Origin: Hydrogenophaga sp. PBL-H3
GTDB lineage: Bacteria; Pseudomonadota; Gammaproteobacteria; Burkholderiales; Burkholderiaceae_C
Assembly: GCF_010104355.1 (NCBI RefSeq)
Contig: NZ_CP044974.1
Coordinates: 1 to 64,000, forward strand
Direction: 5' to 3'
Length of the DNA: 64,000 nt
Made by a program: the position numbers and the translations under genes. How positions within the stretch are numbered: the stretch's first letter is position 1; each line of letters opens with the position of its first letter. Shown here in pieces: positions 55,793 through 62,703 of this stretch. The notes beneath the pieces were generated by a model that saw only the letters and a list, made by a program, of their open reading frames with translations, did not search any database and was not told the origin of the DNA.

Positions 55793-56050
55793 TCAGGTCG
55801 TGGCGCGCGGCGTTTTTGAAGCGGCCCAGAATTTCCACCAGGGCCGCGACGGCGTCACGGGGTCTGGCAGCTGCGCGACCTGGCTGGCCCGCAGGCGTTG
55901 GCGGTGCGCAACCTCCAAGGCATGCGCGATACCGTGGGCCTTCCGATCGCCGCGCAAGGCCTGGGCACGCCAGGCCACCGCGAGTTGCTCGAGTTGAGCG
56001 TCATCGAGACTGTCGAGCTGCGAAGGCGTGGGAAGGTTGCTGTGTGCCAT
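55793..56050 (-). CDS. small protein paired with the recombinase
   Basis: An 85-residue protein (MAHSNLPTPS...) ending in WWKFWAASKTPRATT. It looks helical and basic in the middle (ALEVAHRQRLRASQ). It precedes the recombinase by 9 bp on the same strand, so it may be a recombination directionality factor or accessory; that role is only inferred. ATG 56050. Confidence 0.6.
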   Translation of the reverse strand: MAHSNLPTPSQLDSLDDAQLEQLAVAWRAQALRGDRKAHGIAHALEVAHRQRLRASQVAQLPDPVTPSRPWWKFWAASKTPRATT

Positions 56051-56349
56051 CGGATGGGCGGGACGATTAAAAGCTGGACATCATGCGGTGCAACGCTGCG
56101 AGCCCCGGCCCACAAGGGCACGAAATTGCATCTTACTAAATTTACTTATCATCAATGCGATTTTGTGATGCTCCGAGCCGTGCTTTGGGAGAAGCTCTTT
56201 TTAAGTCGTTGATTTCAATGGAGTTTTTGCGCTCGCGAAGTTGGAATGAGATATGCCCGTCCAGAGGCGGGCTCCCCATTTCACTGCCGTGGACGCTGCG
56301 GGGAGTCCCCCCTTTCCAGCGGCGAATCCCAATTGCTCTCACATTGGTC
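56051..56349. other. promoter region of the recombinase operon
   Basis: Relatively AT-rich between about 56120 and 56250, with TTACTAAATTTACTTATCATC at about 56132, a plausible promoter area for the leftward genes. No gene is evident. The IS21-family target duplication begins at 56342. Confidence 0.45.
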
Positions 56350-56485
56350 CCGGATGGCCACCCAAAATCCCCCACCCGTGGCCACCTCAAACTCCTCCAC
56401 CTGAACTGATCGGGAGAGGGTTGTAGGCCGGTGCCACCGGCCCCCTTTGGACAGGACGTGAACTGACCTCCCGAGCGAGGAGGTC

Positions 56486-58057
56486 GTGGAGTTGAACGTC
56501 TTGAAGCCAAACAAGAAAACCACCATCCAGACGCTGCTGGCGCGAGGAGCCGGCCAGCGGGAGATTGCCCGCATCACGGGGATCGACCGCAAAACGATCC
56601 GCAAGTACCAGGCGGCGATGGCCGGCGCAAATTCCTCCGGGGTGGCCACCGGCTCGGCGCCTCTGAAGGAGGGCGAGAAAGCGGCCCAAAATCCCCCACC
56701 CCGGCCACCGGCGCACACCTCGGCGTGCGAACCCTGGCGCGAGTTCATCCAGGCGCAGCTGCTGCTCAAGCGAAACGCCATGGCGATCTACCAGGACCTG
56801 GTGGACGTCCACGGCTTCGGCCATGGCTACAACAGCGTCAAGCGGTTCGTCGCGCAGCTGCGCTCGCGCGAGCCGGAGCAGTTCGACCGGCTGGAGTTCG
56901 CCCCCGGCGAGGAGGCGCAGGTCGATTACGGCGAGGGCGCGATGACGCTGGATCCGGTCAGCGGCCGCTGGAAGCGCCCGCGGCTGTTCGTGATGACGCT
57001 GCGCTACTCGCGTCGCAGCTTCCGCCGGGTGGTGTGGAAATCCGGCCAGCAGGAGTGGGCCGAGCTGCACGAGCAGGCGTTTCGCTACTTCGGCGGGGTG
57101 GTGCGCTATGTCGTGCTGGACAACCTCAAGGAAGGTGTGCTCAAGCCCGATCTGTACGAGCCGGAGCTCAACCCGGTGTACGCCTCGCTGCTGGCCCATT
57201 ACGGCTGCGTGGCGGACCCGGCACGGGTGCGCGACCCCAACCGCAAGGGCAGCGTGGAAAACGCGATCCAGCACACGCAGGACACGGCGCTCAAGGGCCG
57301 GCGGTTCGACTCACTGCAGGCACAAAATGAGTTCCTCGAGCGCTGGGAGAGCACATGGGCGGCCAAGCGCATTCACGGGCGCGAGAAGCGCCAGGTGCAG
57401 GCCATGTTCGAGGAGGAGCGTGCCAGTTTGCTGCCGCTGCCGATCACCCGCTTCGCCTTCTTCCGCGAGATGGTGCGCACGGTGTGCGACGACACCACGG
57501 TGCGGGTGGACAGCAGCAATTACGCTGCCCGTCCGGCGGCCATCGGTGCGAAGGTGACGGTGCGCCTGTACGCCCACCTGGTGGAGATCCGGGACCGGCA
57601 GACCGGCGCGCTGTTGCGCACGCACGCGCGCAGCGAACGGCGGGGTGCCACCGTGCTGCCCGAGGACGAGCGGCCGTTCAACCCGAGCCGGCAGACCGAG
57701 CTGCTGTGGAAGCTGGCGCGCGAGATCGGCCCCCATTGCCTGGCGCTGTGCCAGCAGTGGTTTGCTCGCGAAGGACGCGTCGGGCAGCGGCGCATGTGGG
57801 GGCTGGTCGGGCTGGCGCGTCACCATCCGGCGGCGCTGGTGGAGCAGGCCTGCGCGCTGGCGGTGCAGCAGCAGCGCGCCACGCTGAAGGCCATCACGGC
57901 CATGGTGGGCGAGCTAGCCGAGGCGGCAGCCGCCGCGTCGCCTGTGGCGCCGCCATTGACGCAGCGCGACGAGCTGATCCGCGATGCAGCCACGTACGCG
58001 GACTTCTTCGCCGCCGCGACCGGTGGCGTGCCGGTGGCCGGGGAGTGGCTGCAATGA
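56486..58057 (+). CDS. istA: IS21-family transposase IstA
   Basis: A 523-residue IstA: helix-turn-helix GAGQREIARITGIDRKTIRKYQ, then the DDE domain with QVDYGEGA (Asp), VLDNLKEGV (Asp) and RKGSVENAIQHTQ (Glu). GTG start at 56486 is preceded by GAGGAGG. It differs from the first IS21 element's IstA. Its stop overlaps istB. Confidence 0.95.
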   Translation: MELNVLKPNKKTTIQTLLARGAGQREIARITGIDRKTIRKYQAAMAGANSSGVATGSAPLKEGEKAAQNPPPRPPAHTSACEPWREFIQAQLLLKRNAMAIYQDLVDVHGFGHGYNSVKRFVAQLRSREPEQFDRLEFAPGEEAQVDYGEGAMTLDPVSGRWKRPRLFVMTLRYSRRSFRRVVWKSGQQEWAELHEQAFRYFGGVVRYVVLDNLKEGVLKPDLYEPELNPVYASLLAHYGCVADPARVRDPNRKGSVENAIQHTQDTALKGRRFDSLQAQNEFLERWESTWAAKRIHGREKRQVQAMFEEERASLLPLPITRFAFFREMVRTVCDDTTVRVDSSNYAARPAAIGAKVTVRLYAHLVEIRDRQTGALLRTHARSERRGATVLPEDERPFNPSRQTELLWKLAREIGPHCLALCQQWFAREGRVGQRRMWGLVGLARHHPAALVEQACALAVQQQRATLKAITAMVGELAEAAAAASPVAPPLTQRDELIRDAATYADFFAAATGGVPVAGEWLQ

Positions 58058-58824
58058 GCATGTCGATCGCCGAACTTGAACGCACCCTGGCGCAGCTTCG
58101 CCTGTCCGGGGCGCGCGACACATTGCAGACGCGCCTGGAGCAGGCGCAGGCCTCGCAGATGACGGCGCAGGAGCTGCTGGCGCTGCTGCTGCAAGACGAA
58201 CTCGATCGCCGCCAGAGCCGCCTGATCGACAAGCGCTACAAGGACTCGCACCTGGACGAGAAGGTCACGCTGGCCGAGATCGACTGGTCGTTCAACCCGA
58301 AGGTGCCGCGCGCGGCCTGCTTCGAGCTGCAGACGCTCAAGTTCGTCAGCGAGGGCGCCAACGCCCTGTTGATCGGCAAGCCCGGCACGGGCAAGAGCCA
58401 TGTAGCCAAGGCGGTGGCCTACCACGCCGTGCAGCAGGGGCTGAAGGTCGCCTATCTGGAGGCCGACACCGACTTCGGCCGCTACGCCTTGGCCGAACCC
58501 CGAGAGCGCGAGCTGATGCTGCAGCGGCTGCTGGCGGCCGACCTCCTGGTGCTGGACGACCTGTTCCTGGCCAAGCGCGTCTCGGAGGTGGCGGCGGAGT
58601 TGCTGCAGACCCTGGTCCATCAACGGCATCGCCGCCGCGCCAGCGTGCTGGTGACGTCCAACCGGGTGATCCGGGACTGGGGCACCTACCTGGGCGACAT
58701 GACGATGGCATCCACCATCCTCGACCGGCTGATGCACCGTTCCCGCCTGCTGGAGTTCGAGGGCAAGAGCTACCGGCTGAAGGAGGCGGCTCAGCGCCTG
58801 GCCATCAAGGCGCCGGCGGACTGA
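58054..58824 (+). CDS. istB: IS21-family ATPase IstB
   Basis: A 256-residue IstB: Walker A LIGKPGTGKSHVAKAVAY, Walker B ADLLVLDDLFLAKRV, sensor VLVTSNRVIRDWGTYLGD. ATGA overlap with istA. Intact; it should partner this IstA rather than the other. Confidence 0.96.
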   Translation: MSMSIAELERTLAQLRLSGARDTLQTRLEQAQASQMTAQELLALLLQDELDRRQSRLIDKRYKDSHLDEKVTLAEIDWSFNPKVPRAACFELQTLKFVSEGANALLIGKPGTGKSHVAKAVAYHAVQQGLKVAYLEADTDFGRYALAEPRERELMLQRLLAADLLVLDDLFLAKRVSEVAAELLQTLVHQRHRRRASVLVTSNRVIRDWGTYLGDMTMASTILDRLMHRSRLLEFEGKSYRLKEAAQRLAIKAPAD

Positions 58825-59074
58825 CCCTCAGGCGCGCCCGCCGTGGACAAGCCACCCGTCCACAGGACAGGCCTGTGGACGGCCCCTGCGGCGATCGTGG
58901 CCTGCCCACCGCTCCCCGGCGGCCGCCTCCGGCCTGACGCGCTTCGCTTGCCGAACAGCCGTCAAAGAAGAAAAGACGAGAATCCCCCCGTCCTGGCCTG
59001 GAGGAATTTGCCCGGCCATAGGTGGGGGAGTTTGAGGTGGCCATCCGGGCATTGGTCAGTCGCCCCCGCCGCGG

Positions 59075-60166
59075 TCAAGCCAACTTTCGAAGCTTTCGCA
59101 GGCCGTCAACGACGGCGTGCTCAAGAAGCTCAGGCTTGAGTTCAGCATAGGTGTCGGCCTCAATGACGATCGTCAGCTCCCCCCCCTTTCCGCGGGTCGC
59201 AGTGCCGAACTTGTGGTCTTGGGACTGCAATTCGATGCGCTCGACTTTCTCGAAGCGAGGACTTACATCGATGAGTCTTGCAACGACCACAGCGGCAGAC
59301 AGATTCTGCCCGCGAACCTTTTCGGCGCGCTTGAGCACTCCGCGACGATCCTTTTCGAGCGCCGCATGGATCTGCTCCGCATGACGAAAGTTGATCTCTA
59401 GCGGGCTTCTGAAGCAGTCGACGATGGCGTCGGGCAGCTGAGCAACCAGGAGGGCTTTTCGCACCCACGTGTGGCTGACGCCTAACGCTTCCGCCAGTTG
59501 GCGTTGGGTTGGAAAAAGCTGCTCGTCGAGCGCGCGCTGGTACATCACGCCTTGCTCGAACGAGGACAGGTCGGCGCGCTCCCGGTTCTCCCTATCCATG
59601 AGTTCAAAAAGCGCCTTGTCGCCCAGGTCTTCGATCCATACCGATGCAAGCACCGGGATCCCGAGCTCGAGGCAGGCCTGGTGCCTCCGGTGGCCAAAGA
59701 CCAGTTCGAACTCCCCCGGAAGATCGATCACAGGCCGCACAAGGATTGGCTGGACGTTGCCTCCGGCGTGCTCGATATCAGCCTTCAGGCCGGCAAATTC
59801 GCTCGTCGCGAACGAGGCCTTGTGACGGTTAGCGTAGCGGCTGTGGCGGATGGTCTTCGGATCCATCTTGCGCGTGGGTAGCGCGCCTTCGTACTGGCGC
59901 AGCTTGTCCCGCAAGGACGCCATCTCACCCTCCACCTGCTGGATCTGCCCTCGAAACGCGAGCATCTGTCCGGGTCCCGTACGCGGAAGAAAGCCGCCCA
60001 CAGCTGCGGGTGGAAACCTGGTTTCCATGCCTGGGGCTGCGGACGGCGCCTGATCCGGTGCGGGCGGAGAAACCGGCATATTGGGCGCTGACCTTTCCAA
60101 GTCGGCCGGGAGAGAGAGCCCTGCCGTCAGTGCTTCGAGTCGCTTGCGTGTGCTTGCCATGGTCAT
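59075..60166 (-). CDS. parB: ParB-family centromere-binding protein (module II)
   Basis: A 363-residue ParB. N-terminal linker with a coiled coil (FRGQIQQVEGEMASLRDKLRQYEG), then the ParB N-domain (PILVRP, FELVFGHRRHQACLELGIPV, ELMDRENRERADLSSFEQG) and a helix-turn-helix QRQLAEALGVSHTWVRKALLVAQLPD. Start ATG 60166, with AAGGA upstream, overlaps the preceding frame's stop (ATGA); ATG 60160 is an alternative. It is not related closely to the module I ParB. One 19-bp palindrome lies inside the gene at 60010. Confidence 0.9.
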   Translation of the reverse strand: MTMASTRKRLEALTAGLSLPADLERSAPNMPVSPPAPDQAPSAAPGMETRFPPAAVGGFLPRTGPGQMLAFRGQIQQVEGEMASLRDKLRQYEGALPTRKMDPKTIRHSRYANRHKASFATSEFAGLKADIEHAGGNVQPILVRPVIDLPGEFELVFGHRRHQACLELGIPVLASVWIEDLGDKALFELMDRENRERADLSSFEQGVMYQRALDEQLFPTQRQLAEALGVSHTWVRKALLVAQLPDAIVDCFRSPLEINFRHAEQIHAALEKDRRGVLKRAEKVRGQNLSAAVVVARLIDVSPRFEKVERIELQSQDHKFGTATRGKGGELTIVIEADTYAELKPELLEHAVVDGLRKLRKLA

Positions 60167-60911
60167 GCTTCCTTGTAGAGGCGCGAGACTGATTCGGAGT
60201 GTCCGCGTCGGATTTCGGCACGCAGGACGGGACCACGTTCGGTGCCATAGTGCGGCGTCCATAGGCGACAGAATGCCGACATCTGGTCAGTATGGAATTC
60301 TCTCGAAGAGCCACCCACCTGCGACACTTCGCTGGAAACCAGGTTTCCACTGTTCCAAGTAGCCAGGACGGGAGCCCTACCTTTGGTCGAAGTTGGGCAC
60401 GGGCTGCGGCCCTGCCCTCTGCTGTGTGCTGTAGGCTCGGACGTGGAAACCTGGTTTCCACATCCACCCCCTGCGCAGTTTCTGCGCACGCTTGCCCGCG
60501 GATTCGATGTCTCGCCCCGAAGTCTGTTCGACGTTAGATGTGTGATCGTGGCGTTCCGCGCGGCCTCCAGGCCGGATGTGGAGACCTGGTTTCCAGATCC
60601 GGCGCTTGCGGCTCGCTGACGTGAGCCCGCCGGCCCTGTGAACGCGGCACCCGCACTTGGCCGGCGCGCCGATCGCCTGCCTTCGATTTCCTCCACGACT
60701 GCCGAGCCCTGTATGGCAACCTGGTTTCCACAAAACTCTTCGAGTTTTCGAGCGACGCATGGCTCCGGGATCGATGCGCAACGCATGTTCTGATCCGACG
60801 CCAGTCGGAAGAGTTGGGCTCCGGCCGCGCCCACCAAACTCATCGCGGAAACCTGGTTTCCACACGCCCTGAGATTTGCAGCCGACAACTGCGTGGAAAC
60901 CAGGTTTCCAC
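60010..60911. repeat. seven 19-bp parS-like palindromes
   Basis: Copies of GTGGAAACC[T/A]GGTTTCCAC lie at 60010 (last base differs), 60332, 60443, 60578, 60713, 60845 and 60893. An eighth is at 62134-62152 inside parA. Copies at 60443 and 60893 are perfect; the others have one to three changes. Centres of the six intergenic copies are 111, 135, 135, 132 and 48 bp apart, all multiples of three. They are the likely ParB-binding centromere. Confidence 0.9.
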
Positions 60912-60948
60912 CGTTGCGCCGGTCGCTGCTGGTCCCTCTCCGCTTCAT
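60163..60948 (-). CDS. candidate 261-codon frame spanning the centromere array
   Basis: An open frame linking parA and parB with ATGA overlaps at both ends: its ATG (60948) overlaps the parA stop and its TGA (60163) overlaps the parB ATG. It contains all six palindromes of the array in one phase, each read as G-N-[Q/L]-V-[S/A]. The rest is low in recognisable structure, rich in Arg, Ser, Ala and Cys. It may encode a real repetitive protein or simply be an open spacer kept for translational coupling. No family is recognised. Confidence 0.35.
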   Translation of the reverse strand: MKRRGTSSDRRNGGNLVSTQLSAANLRACGNQVSAMSLVGAAGAQLFRLASDQNMRCASIPEPCVARKLEEFCGNQVAIQGSAVVEEIEGRRSARRPSAGAAFTGPAGSRQRAASAGSGNQVSTSGLEAARNATITHLTSNRLRGETSNPRASVRRNCAGGGCGNQVSTSEPTAHSRGQGRSPCPTSTKGRAPVLATWNSGNLVSSEVSQVGGSSREFHTDQMSAFCRLWTPHYGTERGPVLRAEIRRGHSESVSRLYKEA

Positions 60949-62177
60949 CGGTGCGCCCTGCCCTGGCCCTGCCAGGCGCCCACCATCGACTGCTCAACCA
61001 GTTCTACGAACGAGTCGTACGCCTCCACGGCGCGCTTGTAGGTCTTGGCCGCGCCCTCATACTTCTGCACGTCATAGACGGTGGCGAACTCCGCCGCCTT
61101 ATTGCTCGTCACACTGGTCTTGGGGATCTCGACCGGCAAGGTGTACTCACCATACGTCGCCTGGATCCACTGCCGCACGGCTGGCATCGCCGGATCGGAT
61201 GCGTCAACCCGGCTTAGAAGCACGTGTAGGAAATCAAAAGCCTTGCCCTCGCGGTCCTTGCTTTGACCGTCCAGGTTGCCCCCGAGGTCCGCGAGTAGCG
61301 ACCAGAACTGGGCCGAGGACGCGAAGTCCAACCCGGAGGGCGGCACCGGGACCACGATGCCGTTGGCAGCCCAAAGCGCGTTGATGGTGACGTAGGAGAG
61401 GGAAGGGGGGGTGTCAATGACAATAACGTCATAGAGATCGCGCACGCTTTCCAGCCCCATGTTGAGCACGTCCCAGAACTTGGCGCCAGGTTCCTGCATC
61501 TGGCGCGCCGGCAAGGCGAACTCGGCCGAGAAGAGGAAAGGGGCCGCGGCGACCAGGTCAATGCCGTCCCAATAGGTCGACCGGATGGCGTACCGAATGT
61601 CGCTTTGTGTACCGTCGCACAGCGGGCCGATGGTCATGTCCTCGGTCACCTCGGCCTCCGGGAGCAAACCGTGCAGCGTGGTGAGTGACCCTTGCGGATC
61701 GGTGTCGATCGCCAGGACTCGGTGGCCCCGCAGACTCAGCCCCTGCGCGAGGATCATGGCGGTGGTCGTCTTCGCCACCCCGCCCTTGAAGTTACCCACC
61801 GCGATCGTGATGGCCTTGCGGTCCGCGGGGCGCATCTTTTCGCCGCGGTAAGTGCGAGTCCAGCGCCGGAGCTCGTCCAAGCCAAAAACGCGCTTGCCGC
61901 CGGAAGGCGACAGGCGCCCGGCCGGAAGGTCCTCCTTGGTGATACGGTACGCAATGTGCGCCTTGTCCATCCCGCACAGCGCGGCCAGCTGCGCCGTGGA
62001 GTAGGTGGGGGCCGTCTTGCGGGCCTCGGGGGCCAGGAGCATGCCCCGGATCTGCTCGACCATGGAGCCGGCGCGGGCCGCTAGGCCAGCGATGCGCTCC
62101 ATGTTGATGGTTGGGCGCGGTGGGGCAATGTCAGTGGAAACCTGGTTTCCACCGACTGGCGGTACGAGAGCGGACAT
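60945..62177 (-). CDS. parA: type Ia ParA partition ATPase (module II)
   Basis: A 410-residue ParA with an N-terminal DNA-binding part (YSTAQLAALCGMDKAHIAYRI, a helix-turn-helix) and a Walker ATPase domain: VGNFKGGVAKTTTAMILA, LAIDTDPQGSLTTLHG and DVIVIDTPPS. Type Ia ParA proteins also repress their own promoter. A palindrome copy at 62134-62152 encodes GGNQVST in its N-terminus. Its start is 13 bp from an inverted repeat that may be its operator. The stop overlaps the next frame. Confidence 0.93.
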   Translation of the reverse strand: MSALVPPVGGNQVSTDIAPPRPTINMERIAGLAARAGSMVEQIRGMLLAPEARKTAPTYSTAQLAALCGMDKAHIAYRITKEDLPAGRLSPSGGKRVFGLDELRRWTRTYRGEKMRPADRKAITIAVGNFKGGVAKTTTAMILAQGLSLRGHRVLAIDTDPQGSLTTLHGLLPEAEVTEDMTIGPLCDGTQSDIRYAIRSTYWDGIDLVAAAPFLFSAEFALPARQMQEPGAKFWDVLNMGLESVRDLYDVIVIDTPPSLSYVTINALWAANGIVVPVPPSGLDFASSAQFWSLLADLGGNLDGQSKDREGKAFDFLHVLLSRVDASDPAMPAVRQWIQATYGEYTLPVEIPKTSVTSNKAAEFATVYDVQKYEGAAKTYKRAVEAYDSFVELVEQSMVGAWQGQGRAHR

Positions 62178-62190
62178 ATTGAAGAAGCCT

Positions 62191-62232
62191 CATTCGACAG
62201 AATTCGGCGATTCTATGAGAATCTGCCGAATG
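62191..62232. promoter_or_regulatory. inverted repeat upstream of parA (module II)
   Basis: CATTCGACAGAATTC and GAGAATCTGCCGAATG form an imperfect inverted repeat just upstream of the parA ATG. It is AT-richer than its surroundings and is a good candidate for the ParA operator/promoter. Confidence 0.6.
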
Positions 62233-62433
62233 AACAAGTTTCAGCCATTCTCCCCTGGAACACCCTCCGCGAAGTGTGAGGTTTATTGGGGAACCGGGGC
62301 TTTGGCGGGTCACCAACGCGTTCCGCCAAGGGGTTGAGACGGCCTTTCCCACCCGTGGGCACATCCTTATGGCCCTCTGCAGGGCTATGCACGGGGCGCT
62401 GAGGGATTGAAGGAGGGCGGTTGCCCATATCCA

Positions 62434-62538
62434 CTCACATCAAACCCCAAGCCACCTCACATCTTGGTTGATAGGAACCCAGATCTGCTCACCTCAAATC
62501 CCATCCGTTCTCACATTATTTCCCAAGGAACCTCACAC
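62434..62538 (+). repeat. iteron array of the module II origin
   Basis: CTCAC[A/C][T/C]-type iterons start at 62434, 62456, 62488, 62510 and 62532. Spacing is 22 bp except one step of 32 bp (22 plus about one helical turn). An inverted GTGTGAG copy is at 62274-62280. The array lies 170 bp upstream of the Rep gene, as in Rep_3 plasmids. Confidence 0.75.
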
Positions 62539-62656
62539 CAAGTGGTGCAAGCCATTGATCCAATTGAGGAAAATGAAACTTCAACTCTTCAATCTCCCAA
62601 GTGTTTCACTTCAACAGCTCAAGCGAAAGCACTCTGCCAACTGTGAATTGACGAAA

Positions 62657-62681
62657 TCACATTAGGCCGACATGATGTGAG
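62657..62681. promoter_or_regulatory. iteron-related inverted repeat at the rep start
   Basis: TCACAT (62657-62662) and ATGTGA (62675-62680) face each other with a 12-bp spacer, 24 bp before ATG 62704. Rep_3 initiators often repress their gene as dimers at such inverted half-iterons. The right arm overlaps a possible GTG start at 62677. Confidence 0.6.
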
Positions 62682-62703
62682 CTTCAGCACGAACACTACT
62701 TTC

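Larger units (their letters stand above)
56350..59049 (+). mobile_element. second IS21-family element with 8-bp target duplication
   Basis: A ~2,700-bp element. Ends CCGGATGGCCACC and its complement GGTGGCCATCCGG bound istA-istB, with further TGGCCACCTCAAACTCC repeats inside both ends. CATTGGTC is duplicated at 56342-56349 and 59050-59057, so the insertion is intact and original. Confidence 0.92.

Noticed and set aside
60377-60997. Alternative long minus-strand frame reading WKPGFH in each palindrome
   Set aside because: It is open because the palindromes lack stops in all frames, but it overlaps the parA end and lacks the ATGA junctions seen for the 60163-60948 frame.
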